21,909 nt of DNA from JBHHYR01 sp046757585 (GTDB taxonomy: Bacteria > Desulfobacterota > Binatia > HRBIN30), in contig JBHHYR010000046.1 of the NCBI GenBank assembly GCA_046757585.1, positions 1-21,909 of the forward strand, given 5' to 3'. Every line of letters starts with the position of its first letter. Position 1 is the stretch's first letter. Positions 13,532 to 21,894 of the stretch are shown one piece after another. The notes beneath the pieces were generated by a model, which was given only the letters and a program-made list of their open reading frames with translations, was not told where the DNA came from and ran no database searches. A program made the translations under genes and the position numbers.

Positions 13532-13705
13532 ATGGCAGGCGGTAAGACGTTCAAGCGAGATCAGAAACGGCGGAAGGAAATGGCTCGCAAGCTCAAGCAG
13601 GAAGAGAAGTTACGCAAGAAAATGGAGCGACGAGAAGCCAAAAAACACGGCGACGAAACGTCAACCGAGCCTGAACCGGAGTTCAAGCCACCCTCAGCCT
13701 TCTGA
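13532..13705 (+). CDS. Small highly charged protein (57 aa), unknown function
   Basis: The product begins MAGGKTFKRDQKRRKEMARK. It continues as a Lys/Arg/Glu helix to about residue 39, then an acidic tail (GDETSTEPEPEF) and a short end KPPSAF. No hydrophobic core is visible, so it is probably a single helix or disordered and may bind nucleic acid or ribosomes. AAAGGAG ends eight bases before the ATG, a strong translation signal. It is divergent from the 59-aa gene and convergent with the beta-helix lipoprotein gene. The 236 bases after its stop (13706-13941) show no other gene. I do not recognise a named family. Confidence 0.65.
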   Translation: MAGGKTFKRDQKRRKEMARKLKQEEKLRKKMERREAKKHGDETSTEPEPEFKPPSAF

Positions 13706-13941
13706 TTGTCTCACTGCCGGCGGCTGCGGGATTCACGCGTAGGGTCCATGTCGCTTGTCGCCAGCACGCGCACATACGTTCATCTCCCGACCTTCCGAGC
13801 GATGCTCCGTGTGGAGCGCTTCGACCGGCGCGCCTCGCTGGTTGGTTAGCAAATAGCAAAGATCTCCCAGCGCATCTTTCGCGCGCAGCGGCCGCGTCAC
13901 CGGTACTTTTTCGGACGCCGGCTGCCTCTCCCGCCCGCACG

Positions 13942-15186
13942 TTAGAGGCGCGGGGTGAAGGTGGGTAGTGGCGTCAGAGTTGGCATGCGTGTTCTGGTTG
14001 GTTTCATCGTCGTCGGCGGCTTGGGTGTGGGTGTTGCGCCGGAGGAGGGCACGGACGGGATTGCCGTTCCCTGCGGCGGGCTGGTCGGTCCGGGCGCCGG
14101 TGCAATGAACGGTGGCGGAAAGTGATATCCGAGATCGACCGGCAGTGTATCCAGGGTGCCGTCACTTTGCGTCGTCCGCTGCAGGAGGCCCGCGAGCAGT
14201 TTTTCATCGAGCGCGGAGCTGCCGGCATCAAGAGCAGGACTGCTGGGCGCAGCGAGTCGAAAGTCTCCCGCGGCCGGAAGGATGAAGAGCGGATCCATGC
14301 GAATGTCGTTCGGGCCTGGTGCTGGGCCGTCGTAGCCGTCGATGTTGAGGTTGAAATCACCCTGGAAACCAGTGAGCGACGTTGGTGGCACGGTGTCCAC
14401 CACAACGCCCGCCGGGACGTTGTTGGCGATGATGTTGTTCTGTAGGACGATGTTGGCAGATGGCTGCCCGCCATCGTCCACGCCGACGAAGATACCCGTG
14501 TCGTTGTTTTCGGCGATGGTGTTATTGATGATCTGCACGTCGCTCGATCCGAGCACGGCGATACCCGCGCCGAGGTTGTCGAAGATCAGATTGTTGAACA
14601 CGACACCATTGGTAGATCGCTCGAACAGGACAGCATCGCTCTCACTGCGTGAGAGTACACAGTTGCGCACGGTAACCTCCGTGCTGCCATCTACGAGTAT
14701 GCCAGCCTCAGAGCCTCCGCGCAGCGTGAAGCCGTCGATGGTCAGCGACCGCTGGCCGGAGAGTTCGATGGCGGCTCGATCGCCGCTTCTGGCGAGGACC
14801 GTGATCGGTGCGGGTGACGTTTCCGTCAGTTCGCCCGTGATGTCGCCAAACAGTGTGATTGGTCCCTGGAGGTCGCCGGGTCCCAGGACAACCGGTGCAT
14901 AAGTGCCTGGGGCGACGAGGACCGTTGCGCCCGGCGGAGCATCTCGGACCAGCGCGGCGATATTTTCACCGCCCCGGATGACAATGGGCGTTGGGGTAGC
15001 AGTGGGTGCCGGCGCCGGCGTCTCCGGGGTGCCCGTGCTCCCGGGGTTGACGCCGGGCGGGCCGCCGCTGTTGTCACCGCTGGTGCCACCACCGCCCCCA
15101 CAGGCCTGCGAGAGCACGACCCAGAGCACGACAATGAAACAAGTGGCAAGGTACCCTGCGTTCGTAGCCCGGACGGCCCTCAACAT
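13942..15186 (-). CDS. Parallel beta-helix lipoprotein (pectate-lyase-like fold)
   Basis: The 414-residue product has a signal anchor with a plausible lipobox (LSQA-C29), a glycine run and a Pro/Thr/Ala linker to about residue 70. A right-handed parallel beta-helix follows. Its successive turns show Asn/Gly/Ile ladders such as RSLTIDGFTLRGGSEAGILVD, VRNCVLSRSESDAVLF, NNLIFDNLGAGIAVLG and IINNTIAENNDTGIFVG. This matches the DUF1565/right-handed beta-helix repeat family. The end has SPALDAGSS, common in such proteins, and a Thr/Pro-rich tail. It likely sits on the outer membrane and may bind or cleave polysaccharide, but no catalytic residues can be named. The start at 15186 keeps the lipobox. 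Upstream in-frame extension to 15513 overlaps the divergent acyl-CoA synthetase gene and is rejected. Confidence 0.87.
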   Translation of the reverse strand: MLRAVRATNAGYLATCFIVVLWVVLSQACGGGGGTSGDNSGGPPGVNPGSTGTPETPAPAPTATPTPIVIRGGENIAALVRDAPPGATVLVAPGTYAPVVLGPGDLQGPITLFGDITGELTETSPAPITVLARSGDRAAIELSGQRSLTIDGFTLRGGSEAGILVDGSTEVTVRNCVLSRSESDAVLFERSTNGVVFNNLIFDNLGAGIAVLGSSDVQIINNTIAENNDTGIFVGVDDGGQPSANIVLQNNIIANNVPAGVVVDTVPPTSLTGFQGDFNLNIDGYDGPAPGPNDIRMDPLFILPAAGDFRLAAPSSPALDAGSSALDEKLLAGLLQRTTQSDGTLDTLPVDLGYHFPPPFIAPAPGPTSPPQGTAIPSVPSSGATPTPKPPTTMKPTRTRMPTLTPLPTFTPRL

Positions 15187-15373
15187 GCGTCGGCAGCTCG
15201 CTCCCTGGCGTGGGTCGGACACCGAGGCACATTTACGCACCCTTTCCGGGAAATGTCCATCGGATTCCGCCTGCAGAGGGGCGCGTTGCCGGACGCGAAG
15301 AAACCCGGCGGCCGGCGTCCGCCGTACCGGCCTCCCTTGCGTTTGGCCCGTACCGCTCGCTATCTGCGAGGCG

Positions 15374-17149
15374 ATGGATCTCCGGCTTCTGTGGGAGGAC
15401 CTGCGCGAGCTCCCCGTGTTCATCCGGATGGCTGCTGCGCTGCGGCGTGTGTCGGGCGACAGCCCTGAGACCCTTGGTGTGCTCGTGCGTGAACAGGCGG
15501 CGCGCTTCCCCAACCGGATCCTCCTGCGTTTCGAACGCGAGACGGTTACCTATGGCGACTTCAACGCTGGAGTCAACGCTTTTGCGTGCGTGTTCAAGGA
15601 AGCGGGGGTCGGCCGGGAGCCCGTGGCGTTGATGATGGAGAACAGCCCAACCTTGCTGATGGCGCAGGCCGCCGCGGCGAAGATTGGGGCCATCGTCGCG
15701 TTAGTCAATACGCATTTGAGCGGGCCTCCGTTGAGCCACGTCCTGCTGTCGTCGCAGGCGCGCCACGTCTTCGTTGACGCTAGCTGCTTGCCACAGGTCG
15801 TCACGCTGCCCGCTTGTGTGAGTCTGACCGTGTGGGCGCAAGGAGATCCGGCGGGGCTGCCGCCACACGTCGAGCCGCTGGACTCCGCCATCGCCAGCGC
15901 GCAGCGCCGTGAGCCAGTGACGCCGAACGTCCGTGGTCGCGACGTATTTCTCTACATCTACACGTCAGGCACCACCGGCTACCCCAAGCCGGCCATAGTG
16001 CGGCACAGCCGTTACGCAATGTCTGGCATTGCTCTGTCGGGTCTCCTCGGGATCGGGCCGGACGATGTGCTGTACGCTCCGTTGCCCCTCTACCACGGCG
16101 AGAGCAACTTCGTGGGGTTCAGCGTGGCGGTGCGCTCCGGTGCTGCGTTTGCTTCACGCCGGCGCTTCAGCGCCAGTGCGTTCCTCGACGACGTCCGGCG
16201 GCACGGGGCCACCGCGTTCGTCTACGTCGGGGAGCTGTGTCGCTACCTCCTCCGGCAGCCCCCCACACCGCACGACCGTGATCACCGGCTGCGGCTGGCG
16301 GTTGGTGCGGGGTTGCGCCCGGACATCTGGGAGAAGTTTCAACAGCGCTTCGGTATCGGCCGCATCGTCGAGATGTACGGTGCGACCGAGGGCAACGTCA
16401 GTCTGATGAACCGTGCCGGGCGAGTCGGCTCGGTCGGCAGGCCCTACCCGTTTCAGCACAAACAAGTGCGTTTGGCGCGCTACGACGTGGCCGCGGGTGA
16501 TCTGGTGCGCGGTCCGGATGGGTACGTGGTGCCGTGCGGTGTCGACGAACCGGGCGAGCTGCTCGGCCGGATCGGTAAGGGTGGCACGATGGCGTACGAC
16601 GGCTACGCCGATCCCCGCGCGAGCGCGGCGAAGGTCATCCGCAATGCTTTCCGGCGCGGGGATGCGTACTTCCGGAGCGGTGACATCTTGCGACGGGACG
16701 CCGCAGGATACTACTACTTCGTCGATCGCGTTGGTGACACCTTTCGCTGGAAGGGGGAAAATGTCGCAACGCAAGAGGTGGCGGAAATCCTCAACGGGGC
16801 GCCGGGCATGAGCGAAACCAACGTCTACGGCGTGCAGATTCCAGGGGCCGAAGGCCGCGCGGGCATGGCCGCCATCGTCTTGACCCCGGGGACCCGCTTC
16901 GATCCGGTCACCTTCTATACGCACGTCACACAGCTCCCTGGCTACGCGCGGCCGCTGTTCGTCCGGATCGTTCCGGCGATGGACGTGACCGGGACCCTCA
17001 AACAACGGAAGGTCGACTTGCAACGTCAAGGCTACGACCTTGGCTGCAGCGCCGACCCCATCTACTTTCGAGACGACGCACAGCAACGCTACGTCCCTTT
17101 GACACCACCCCTGCTCCAGCAGATCCGCAACGGTGTACTGCAGCTGTGA
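15374..17149 (+). CDS. FATP-type (very-)long-chain acyl-CoA synthetase
   Basis: The 591-residue AMP-forming ligase activates fatty acids to acyl-CoA and may couple this to uptake. Length and overall pattern match the FATP/FadD6 group. The phosphate loop is YTSGTTGYPKPA at 196-207. The adenine motif is MYGATEGN at 334-341. Asp437 in FRSGDILRRDAAGYYYFVDR binds the ribose. FRWKGENVATQEVAEIL is the hinge and C-terminal domain signature, and the catalytic-lysine region is VTGTLKQRKVDL near the end. The start ATG 15374 gives MDLRLLWEDLRELP, with GAGG three bases upstream. The open frame continues upstream but lies antisense to the lipoprotein gene. It is divergent from that gene and followed after 49 bases by kup. 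Confidence 0.93.
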   Translation: MDLRLLWEDLRELPVFIRMAAALRRVSGDSPETLGVLVREQAARFPNRILLRFERETVTYGDFNAGVNAFACVFKEAGVGREPVALMMENSPTLLMAQAAAAKIGAIVALVNTHLSGPPLSHVLLSSQARHVFVDASCLPQVVTLPACVSLTVWAQGDPAGLPPHVEPLDSAIASAQRREPVTPNVRGRDVFLYIYTSGTTGYPKPAIVRHSRYAMSGIALSGLLGIGPDDVLYAPLPLYHGESNFVGFSVAVRSGAAFASRRRFSASAFLDDVRRHGATAFVYVGELCRYLLRQPPTPHDRDHRLRLAVGAGLRPDIWEKFQQRFGIGRIVEMYGATEGNVSLMNRAGRVGSVGRPYPFQHKQVRLARYDVAAGDLVRGPDGYVVPCGVDEPGELLGRIGKGGTMAYDGYADPRASAAKVIRNAFRRGDAYFRSGDILRRDAAGYYYFVDRVGDTFRWKGENVATQEVAEILNGAPGMSETNVYGVQIPGAEGRAGMAAIVLTPGTRFDPVTFYTHVTQLPGYARPLFVRIVPAMDVTGTLKQRKVDLQRQGYDLGCSADPIYFRDDAQQRYVPLTPPLLQQIRNGVLQL

Positions 17150-17198
17150 GACGCACGGCGCCGGCGTCCGCTCCGGCATCCGGAAAGCGAGGTGTGTA

Positions 17199-19091
17199 GT
17201 GGCAGAGAGCGGCCGATCCGTACCCCGTGAGGGACGATATCTACTCACCCTGTCGCTAGGCGCGCTGGGTGTCGTGTACGGTGACATCGGGACGAGCCCG
17301 CTGTACGCCATCCGGGAGTGCTTCTTCGGAGAGTACGCGGTGGCGCCGACACCGACGAACGTGCTTGGTGTGCTGTCGCTCATCTTTTGGGCGCTGGTGA
17401 TTGTCATCTCGGTCAAGTACCTGGCGTTCATCATGCGGGCGGACAACCGGGGCGAAGGCGGAATTCTCGCCCTCATGGCCCTGGTACGCTCCGGGCGGGG
17501 CCGGGAACGAGGGGGGCGCGCGGTTCTCGTTGGCCTCGGCCTCTTTGGTGCGGCACTGCTCTACGGCGACGGGATGATTACACCCGCAATCTCGGTGCTG
17601 AGCGCGGTCGAAGGCCTCGAGGTCGCTACGCCGTTTTTCGAGCCGTACGTCATCCCGATTACGATTGCCATTCTCGTCAGCTTGTTTCTCCTGCAACATC
17701 AAGGCTCGGCGCGCGTCGGTGCCATTTTCGGGCCGGTGACGCTCGTGTGGTTTCTCGTGCTCGCGGTGCTGGGCTTCCAGGGGATCGTGCAGGAGCCGCA
17801 TGTGCTCGTGGCCATCGATCCCAGCCACGGCCTGGCGTTCTTTCTCCGCAACCGTACGCGAGGCTTTTTCGTGCTGGGGGCGGTCTTCCTGGTGGCAACC
17901 GGCGGTGAAGCGCTGTACGCGGACATGGGCCACTTTGGCAAGCGCCCGATTCGTCTCGCCTGGTTTGCGCTCGTCCTGCCCGCTTTGCTGCTCAACTACT
18001 TCGGCCAAGGTGCATTGCTGCTGAAAAATCCGGCTACTGCACATAACCCCTTCTACCGTCTCAGCCCGGATTGGGCCCTGTATCCGATGGTGGTCTTGGC
18101 CACAGCCGCGACGATCATTGCCTCCCAGGCCATCATCTCAGGCTGCTTTTCGCTGACCCGCCAAGCCGTGCAACTCGGTTATAGCCCGCGACTCGAAATC
18201 GGCTACACGTCCTCGGAGGAGATCGGGCAGATCTACATTCCGCCGATCAACTGGATCCTCATGCTGTCGACGATCGGGTTGGTCCTGGGCTTCAAGTCCT
18301 CAAGTCGGTTGGCTGCGGCCTACGGCGTGGCCGTCGCCACCACGATGGTGATCACGACCCTGCTCTTCTACGTCGTTGCCTGTGAGCTGTGGCGGTGGAG
18401 CCGGTGGGTTGCCGGACCGCTCGCACTGGCCTTCCTCGCCGTCGATCTGGGCTTCTTCGGCGCAAACATCATCAAGGTCGAGCATGGCGGGTGGTTCCCG
18501 CTGCTCGTGGCGGCTGTCGTGTTCGCGCTCATGTCCACGTGGAACCGCGGCCGGCAGATCCTGGCGGAGAGGCGCCGGACTGGCGCGCTCCCAATGGAAC
18601 GCTTCCTCGACGACCTCGCGGTGAATCCCCCGGCACGCGTACGGGGAACGGCTGTGTTCATGACAGGAGATCCGGAGGGCGTTCCACCCGCGCTGCTGCA
18701 CAACCTGAAGCACAACAAGATTCTGCACGAGCGCGTGGCGCTATTGACCGTCGTTACCGAGGAGGTTCCGCACGTTCCCAGAGGCCAGCGGGTCCAGATC
18801 GAATCACTCGGGAACGGATTCCACCGCATTATCGCGCACTACGGTTTCATGGAGGACCCGAACATCTGGCACATTCTCGCCCGGGCCAAGGAGAACGGGT
18901 TGGAGTTCAAGGTCATGGAGACGACCTTCTTCTTGGGCCGGGAGACGCTGATTCCGACAAAGAAACCGGGAATGGCGATCTGGCGGGAGCGGCTGTTCGC
19001 CTTCATGTCGCGCAATGCACAGCGGGCAACAACCTTCTTTCGCATCCCTCCCAACCGGGTCGTCGAGATTGGCGAACAGATCGAACTGTAA
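17199..19091 (+). CDS. kup: Kup family potassium uptake protein
   Basis: This 630-residue K+/H+ symporter sits in the inner membrane. The N-terminal half has about 12 transmembrane helices and the C-terminal about 170 residues are cytoplasmic, as in E. coli Kup (622). The signature GALGVVYGDIGTSPLYAI holds Asp29, equivalent to the conserved proton/K+ site Asp. Other conserved stretches are VKYLAFIMRADNRGEGG, LLYGDGMITPAISVLSAVEGLE and GGEALYADMGHFG. The GTG start at 17199 is chosen because GAGGTG precedes it at suitable spacing. An ATG at 17133 lies inside the previous gene and would add 22 unlike residues. It is probably co-transcribed with the acyl-CoA synthetase and converges on rel. Confidence 0.95.
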   Translation: MAESGRSVPREGRYLLTLSLGALGVVYGDIGTSPLYAIRECFFGEYAVAPTPTNVLGVLSLIFWALVIVISVKYLAFIMRADNRGEGGILALMALVRSGRGRERGGRAVLVGLGLFGAALLYGDGMITPAISVLSAVEGLEVATPFFEPYVIPITIAILVSLFLLQHQGSARVGAIFGPVTLVWFLVLAVLGFQGIVQEPHVLVAIDPSHGLAFFLRNRTRGFFVLGAVFLVATGGEALYADMGHFGKRPIRLAWFALVLPALLLNYFGQGALLLKNPATAHNPFYRLSPDWALYPMVVLATAATIIASQAIISGCFSLTRQAVQLGYSPRLEIGYTSSEEIGQIYIPPINWILMLSTIGLVLGFKSSSRLAAAYGVAVATTMVITTLLFYVVACELWRWSRWVAGPLALAFLAVDLGFFGANIIKVEHGGWFPLLVAAVVFALMSTWNRGRQILAERRRTGALPMERFLDDLAVNPPARVRGTAVFMTGDPEGVPPALLHNLKHNKILHERVALLTVVTEEVPHVPRGQRVQIESLGNGFHRIIAHYGFMEDPNIWHILARAKENGLEFKVMETTFFLGRETLIPTKKPGMAIWRERLFAFMSRNAQRATTFFRIPPNRVVEIGEQIEL

Positions 19092-19092
19092 C

Positions 19093-19150
19093 GACCCTGG
19101 CGACCGTTGAGGGGGCACAATTGCGAGTCGGCGCCATCCCCCCCGGGGTC
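19093..19150. terminator. Possible stem-loop between kup and rel
   Basis: The 61-base gap between these convergent genes has nested complementary runs: GACCC (19093-19097) with GGGTC (19146-19150), and GGGGG (19111-19115) with the C-run at 19138-19144. The loop is long and no T-tract follows, so this is weak support for a shared terminator. Confidence 0.25.
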
Positions 19151-19152
19151 AT

Positions 19153-21297
19153 TCAGCCGCGGGCGCGCGCCACCTTCATGACGCCACGCACCCGGCCGAG
19201 CGAGCGGATGACGCGATTGAGCTGATCGGCGCTGCTCACCACGACCTCGAAAATGTTCAAGGCCTTCTTGTCCTCCATCCCGCGCACCTGCGCGCGGCTG
19301 ATGTTGACACCCACGGAACTGATGGCCTTGCTGATCGCAGCGAGGAGCCCGGGTTCGTCAACACACATGACCTCGACGGTGACCGGCCGTGGGCCGGCGG
19401 CGCCGTCTTCCCAGACCGCTTCGACGCGGCGCTGCGGGTCGCTCTCCAGGACCCGCGGGCAGTCCACTGCGTGCACCGTGACGCCCCGGCCACGCGTGAC
19501 GAAGCCAAGGATGCGCTCACCCGGCAGGGGGTCGCAGCACTTGCCGAAGCGTACCAGCATGTCCTCGACCCCGCTGACGCGCACGCCGGCGTGACTCTGC
19601 CGTGCCATCTTGCGGAACAGACGCTGCAGGGCGCCTTCCTCCGGCGGCAGTTGTTGCAAGGCCTCGGGCGGTAGCAGTTTGAGCAAGACCTGGTGCGAGG
19701 TGAGTTTACCGTACCCGATGCTGGCAAACAGCGCCTCCTCGTCCCGCTCGGACAGGTCGTCGATGAGCTGAGCCCAACGGCCATCTTTCCGTAGCTTCGC
19801 CAGGTTCAACCGGTGCCGACTGAGATCACGTTCGAGGATCTCGCGGCCGACCGCGACGCTGCGGCGCCGTTGCTGATACTTGAGCCAATTGCGAATCTTG
19901 GCTCTGGCACGGCTCGTCTTGACGAAGTTCAACCAATCTTTGCTTGGCGTCTGCGCCGCCGTCGTGATGATCTCCAGTGTATCGCCGCTGCGTAGATGGT
20001 AGCGGAACGGCACCAGCCGGCCGTTGGCCCGTGCGCCGGCACAGTGTTGGCCCACTTCCGAATGGATGCGATAGGCGAAGTCGATGACCGTTGCACCCTC
20101 CGGAAAGCTCAGCAGGTCGCCGTGAGGGGTGAACACGAACACCTCGTCGCTGAAGAGGTCTTCCTTCACCGAACGCAGGAATTCCTGCGGGTCTTGGGCG
20201 TGTTGCTGCCACTCGAGGAGCCGCCGCAGCCAGGTGAAGCGTTGCGCCTCCTCCTCGGTGAAACGCTGCCCCCCCTTGTAACGCCAGTGCGCAGCGATGC
20301 CCGCCTCAGCCACACGGTGCATGTCGTGTGTGCGGATCTGCACCTCCATGCGCTCGCCGCGGAGGCCGATCACCGTGGTGTGGAGCGACTGGTACATGTT
20401 TGCCTTGGGCAGCGCAATGTAATCCTTGAAACGCGCCGGGATCGGCTTCCACGCGGCGTGGACCACACCGAGCGCCGCGTAGCACTCGCGCACCGTGTCG
20501 ACGATGACCCGGAAGGCCACCAGGTCGTGGATCTGATCAAACAGGAGGTCCTGCAGCTGCATTTTCTGGTAGATCGAGTAGAAATGCTTCGGCCGCCCGG
20601 TGACCTCGGCCTCGATGTCATTTTCCTCCAAGCGTTTCGAAAGTACGGCCAGGACGTCCTCGATGTAGCGCTGCCGTTCGGTCTTCTTCTTCGCCACGTT
20701 CCGCTTCAACTGGTGGTACACCTCGGGGTGCAGGAAACGGAGCGAGTTGTCCTCCAGCTCACTCTTCATCCAGTAGATGCCGAGTCGATGCGCCAGGGGT
20801 GCGTAGATGTCGACGGTTTCCTGCGCAATGTCGTGCTGCCGTTCCGTGGGCAGGTGCGCCAGCGTGCGCATGTTGTGTGTGCGGTCCGCGAGCTTGACTA
20901 GAATGACGCGGATGTCGCGCGCCATCGCAAGGATCATCTTTCGGAAGTTCTCCGCCTGCTTCTGCTCGCGGCTGGTGAAGTTGATCTGGCTGATCTTGGT
21001 GACGCCGTCGACGAGCGTCGCGATCTCGGTGCCGAACTTCTCCTCGATCTCCTCCAGCGTGGCAAGCGTATCCTCGACCGTGTCATGTAACAGGCCGGTC
21101 ACGACGCTGGGTACGTCCAACTTGAGATCTGCGATGACGCCTGCGACCTCTAACGGATGTGTCAGGTAGGGCTCACCCGAAGCGCGGCGTTGTCCCTTGT
21201 GGACCGCGGCCGAAAACTCGTACGCCCGTGCAATCACACCGACGTCGGCAGTGCTGTCATAGCTGCGTACACGTTCGATTAAACCGCCCAGTTTCAT
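19153..21297 (-). CDS. rel: Bifunctional (p)ppGpp synthetase/hydrolase (Rel/SpoT)
   Basis: The 714-residue stringent-response enzyme has full domain order: HD hydrolase (about 20-180), synthetase (235-345), TGS (384-445), helical/conserved-Cys region (about 560-620, C587-C588) and ACT (638-712). The hydrolase site is intact (H47, H71-D72, E75-D76, D138). The synthetase has RPKHFYSIYQK, the R289-F-K-D292 form (RxKD) of bifunctional enzymes rather than RelA's ExDD, and MEVQIRT. Both activities are therefore expected. The start at 21297 gives MKLGGLIERVRSYD. An upstream extension to 21540 is antisense-like and lies over the kinase gene. The ATG overlaps the kinase stop (ATGA, 21294-21297), so the genes are coupled. 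It is the only Rel homologue in the window. Confidence 0.96.
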   Translation of the reverse strand: MKLGGLIERVRSYDSTADVGVIARAYEFSAAVHKGQRRASGEPYLTHPLEVAGVIADLKLDVPSVVTGLLHDTVEDTLATLEEIEEKFGTEIATLVDGVTKISQINFTSREQKQAENFRKMILAMARDIRVILVKLADRTHNMRTLAHLPTERQHDIAQETVDIYAPLAHRLGIYWMKSELEDNSLRFLHPEVYHQLKRNVAKKKTERQRYIEDVLAVLSKRLEENDIEAEVTGRPKHFYSIYQKMQLQDLLFDQIHDLVAFRVIVDTVRECYAALGVVHAAWKPIPARFKDYIALPKANMYQSLHTTVIGLRGERMEVQIRTHDMHRVAEAGIAAHWRYKGGQRFTEEEAQRFTWLRRLLEWQQHAQDPQEFLRSVKEDLFSDEVFVFTPHGDLLSFPEGATVIDFAYRIHSEVGQHCAGARANGRLVPFRYHLRSGDTLEIITTAAQTPSKDWLNFVKTSRARAKIRNWLKYQQRRRSVAVGREILERDLSRHRLNLAKLRKDGRWAQLIDDLSERDEEALFASIGYGKLTSHQVLLKLLPPEALQQLPPEEGALQRLFRKMARQSHAGVRVSGVEDMLVRFGKCCDPLPGERILGFVTRGRGVTVHAVDCPRVLESDPQRRVEAVWEDGAAGPRPVTVEVMCVDEPGLLAAISKAISSVGVNISRAQVRGMEDKKALNIFEVVVSSADQLNRVIRSLGRVRGVMKVARARG

Positions 21298-21854
21298 CGC
21301 TGTGCGGTTGGCACCGCCACCCGACCGAAACGCTCGGCCGCGCGCATCACGATCTGCTGTGCGAGCGCGTCGGGCGCTTGCCCGTCGCTGTGCAAGATCA
21401 GGTCGTAGATTGAGGTGTCGTTGAGGTCGAAGCCGTAAATGTCGCGGTAGCGTTTGGCGTCGGAACGCTGCCGCGCCCGGTTCACCTCGAGGATGCGGCG
21501 CCAGTCCTCGCCCTCGCGTCGCGCCACGCGCCGGGCGCACACTTCATCGCTAGCCGTCAGCCACACCTTGAGTGCGTCGACGCGTTCTTGCAGGGCGATG
21601 AATGCGGCCAGCCGGCCTTCCAGCACGACGCCGCCCTGGCGCGCATAGCGCGCCAGCGTTGCGTCCAATGCCCGATCGATCGAATGGTCCCGCTCCGAAA
21701 GCTGATTGAATTGTTCGAGGGAAAGCCCCCGCTCCACTGCGGCTTTGCGGTACAGATCCCCGGCATAGATGTGCGGCATCGCGAGCCGTTTGCTGAGCAG
21801 TCTGGCAACCGTGGTTTTTCCACTGCCCGGGAGGCCGGAAATCGTGATCAACAT
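21294..21854 (-). CDS. cmk: CMP/dCMP kinase, archaeal-type short form
   Basis: The 186-residue P-loop nucleoside monophosphate kinase phosphorylates CMP or dCMP with ATP. The Walker A loop is G7-LPGSGKT-T14 (ISGLPGSGKTTVARLLSKRL). PHIYAGDLYRKAA forms the NMP site. VVLEGRLAAFIA, the lid-like RRVARREG and RSDAKRYRDIYGFDLND follow. It is shorter than E. coli Cmk (about 227) and matches the archaeal-type family. The ATG at 21854 fits the fold. Its GAGGAGG site (21869-21875) is 14 bases away, an unusually long gap. A TTG at 21890 would add 12 residues but has no site. It is translationally coupled to rel by a 4-base overlap. A related small-molecule kinase specificity cannot be excluded. Confidence 0.88.
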   Translation of the reverse strand: MLITISGLPGSGKTTVARLLSKRLAMPHIYAGDLYRKAAVERGLSLEQFNQLSERDHSIDRALDATLARYARQGGVVLEGRLAAFIALQERVDALKVWLTASDEVCARRVARREGEDWRRILEVNRARQRSDAKRYRDIYGFDLNDTSIYDLILHSDGQAPDALAQQIVMRAAERFGRVAVPTAQR

Positions 21855-21894
21855 TGAATTTATTTTAGCCTCCTCGTGTCCGTACGACAACGAG
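21855..21894 (-). promoter_or_regulatory. Leader of cmk: hairpin touching a distant ribosome binding site
   Basis: CTCGTGTC (21873-21880) pairs with GACAACGAG (21886-21894, one A bulged) around a five-base loop. On the minus-strand RNA the 3' arm includes the first bases of GAGGAGG (21869-21875). An AT-rich stretch of 14 bases then separates this site from the ATG. The structure could limit ribosome access. The rest of the leader lies outside the window. Confidence 0.35.

Noticed and set aside
13706..13941. Small minus-strand frame and weak hairpin (near 13797-13820) in the convergent gap.
   Set aside because: No ribosome binding site or family-like sequence, and the stem is interrupted and not followed by a T-tract.
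14903..15373. In-frame N-terminal extension of the acyl-CoA synthetase.
   Set aside because: It lies antisense to the beta-helix lipoprotein gene and contains no family sequence. ATG 15374 with GAGG gives the normal length.
15187..15513. In-frame N-terminal extension of the beta-helix lipoprotein.
   Set aside because: It would bury the lipoprotein signal and overlap the divergent synthetase start.
21298..21540. In-frame N-terminal extension of Rel.
   Set aside because: It overlaps the kinase gene in another frame, is Arg/Ala-rich, and Rel proteins start near the HD domain.
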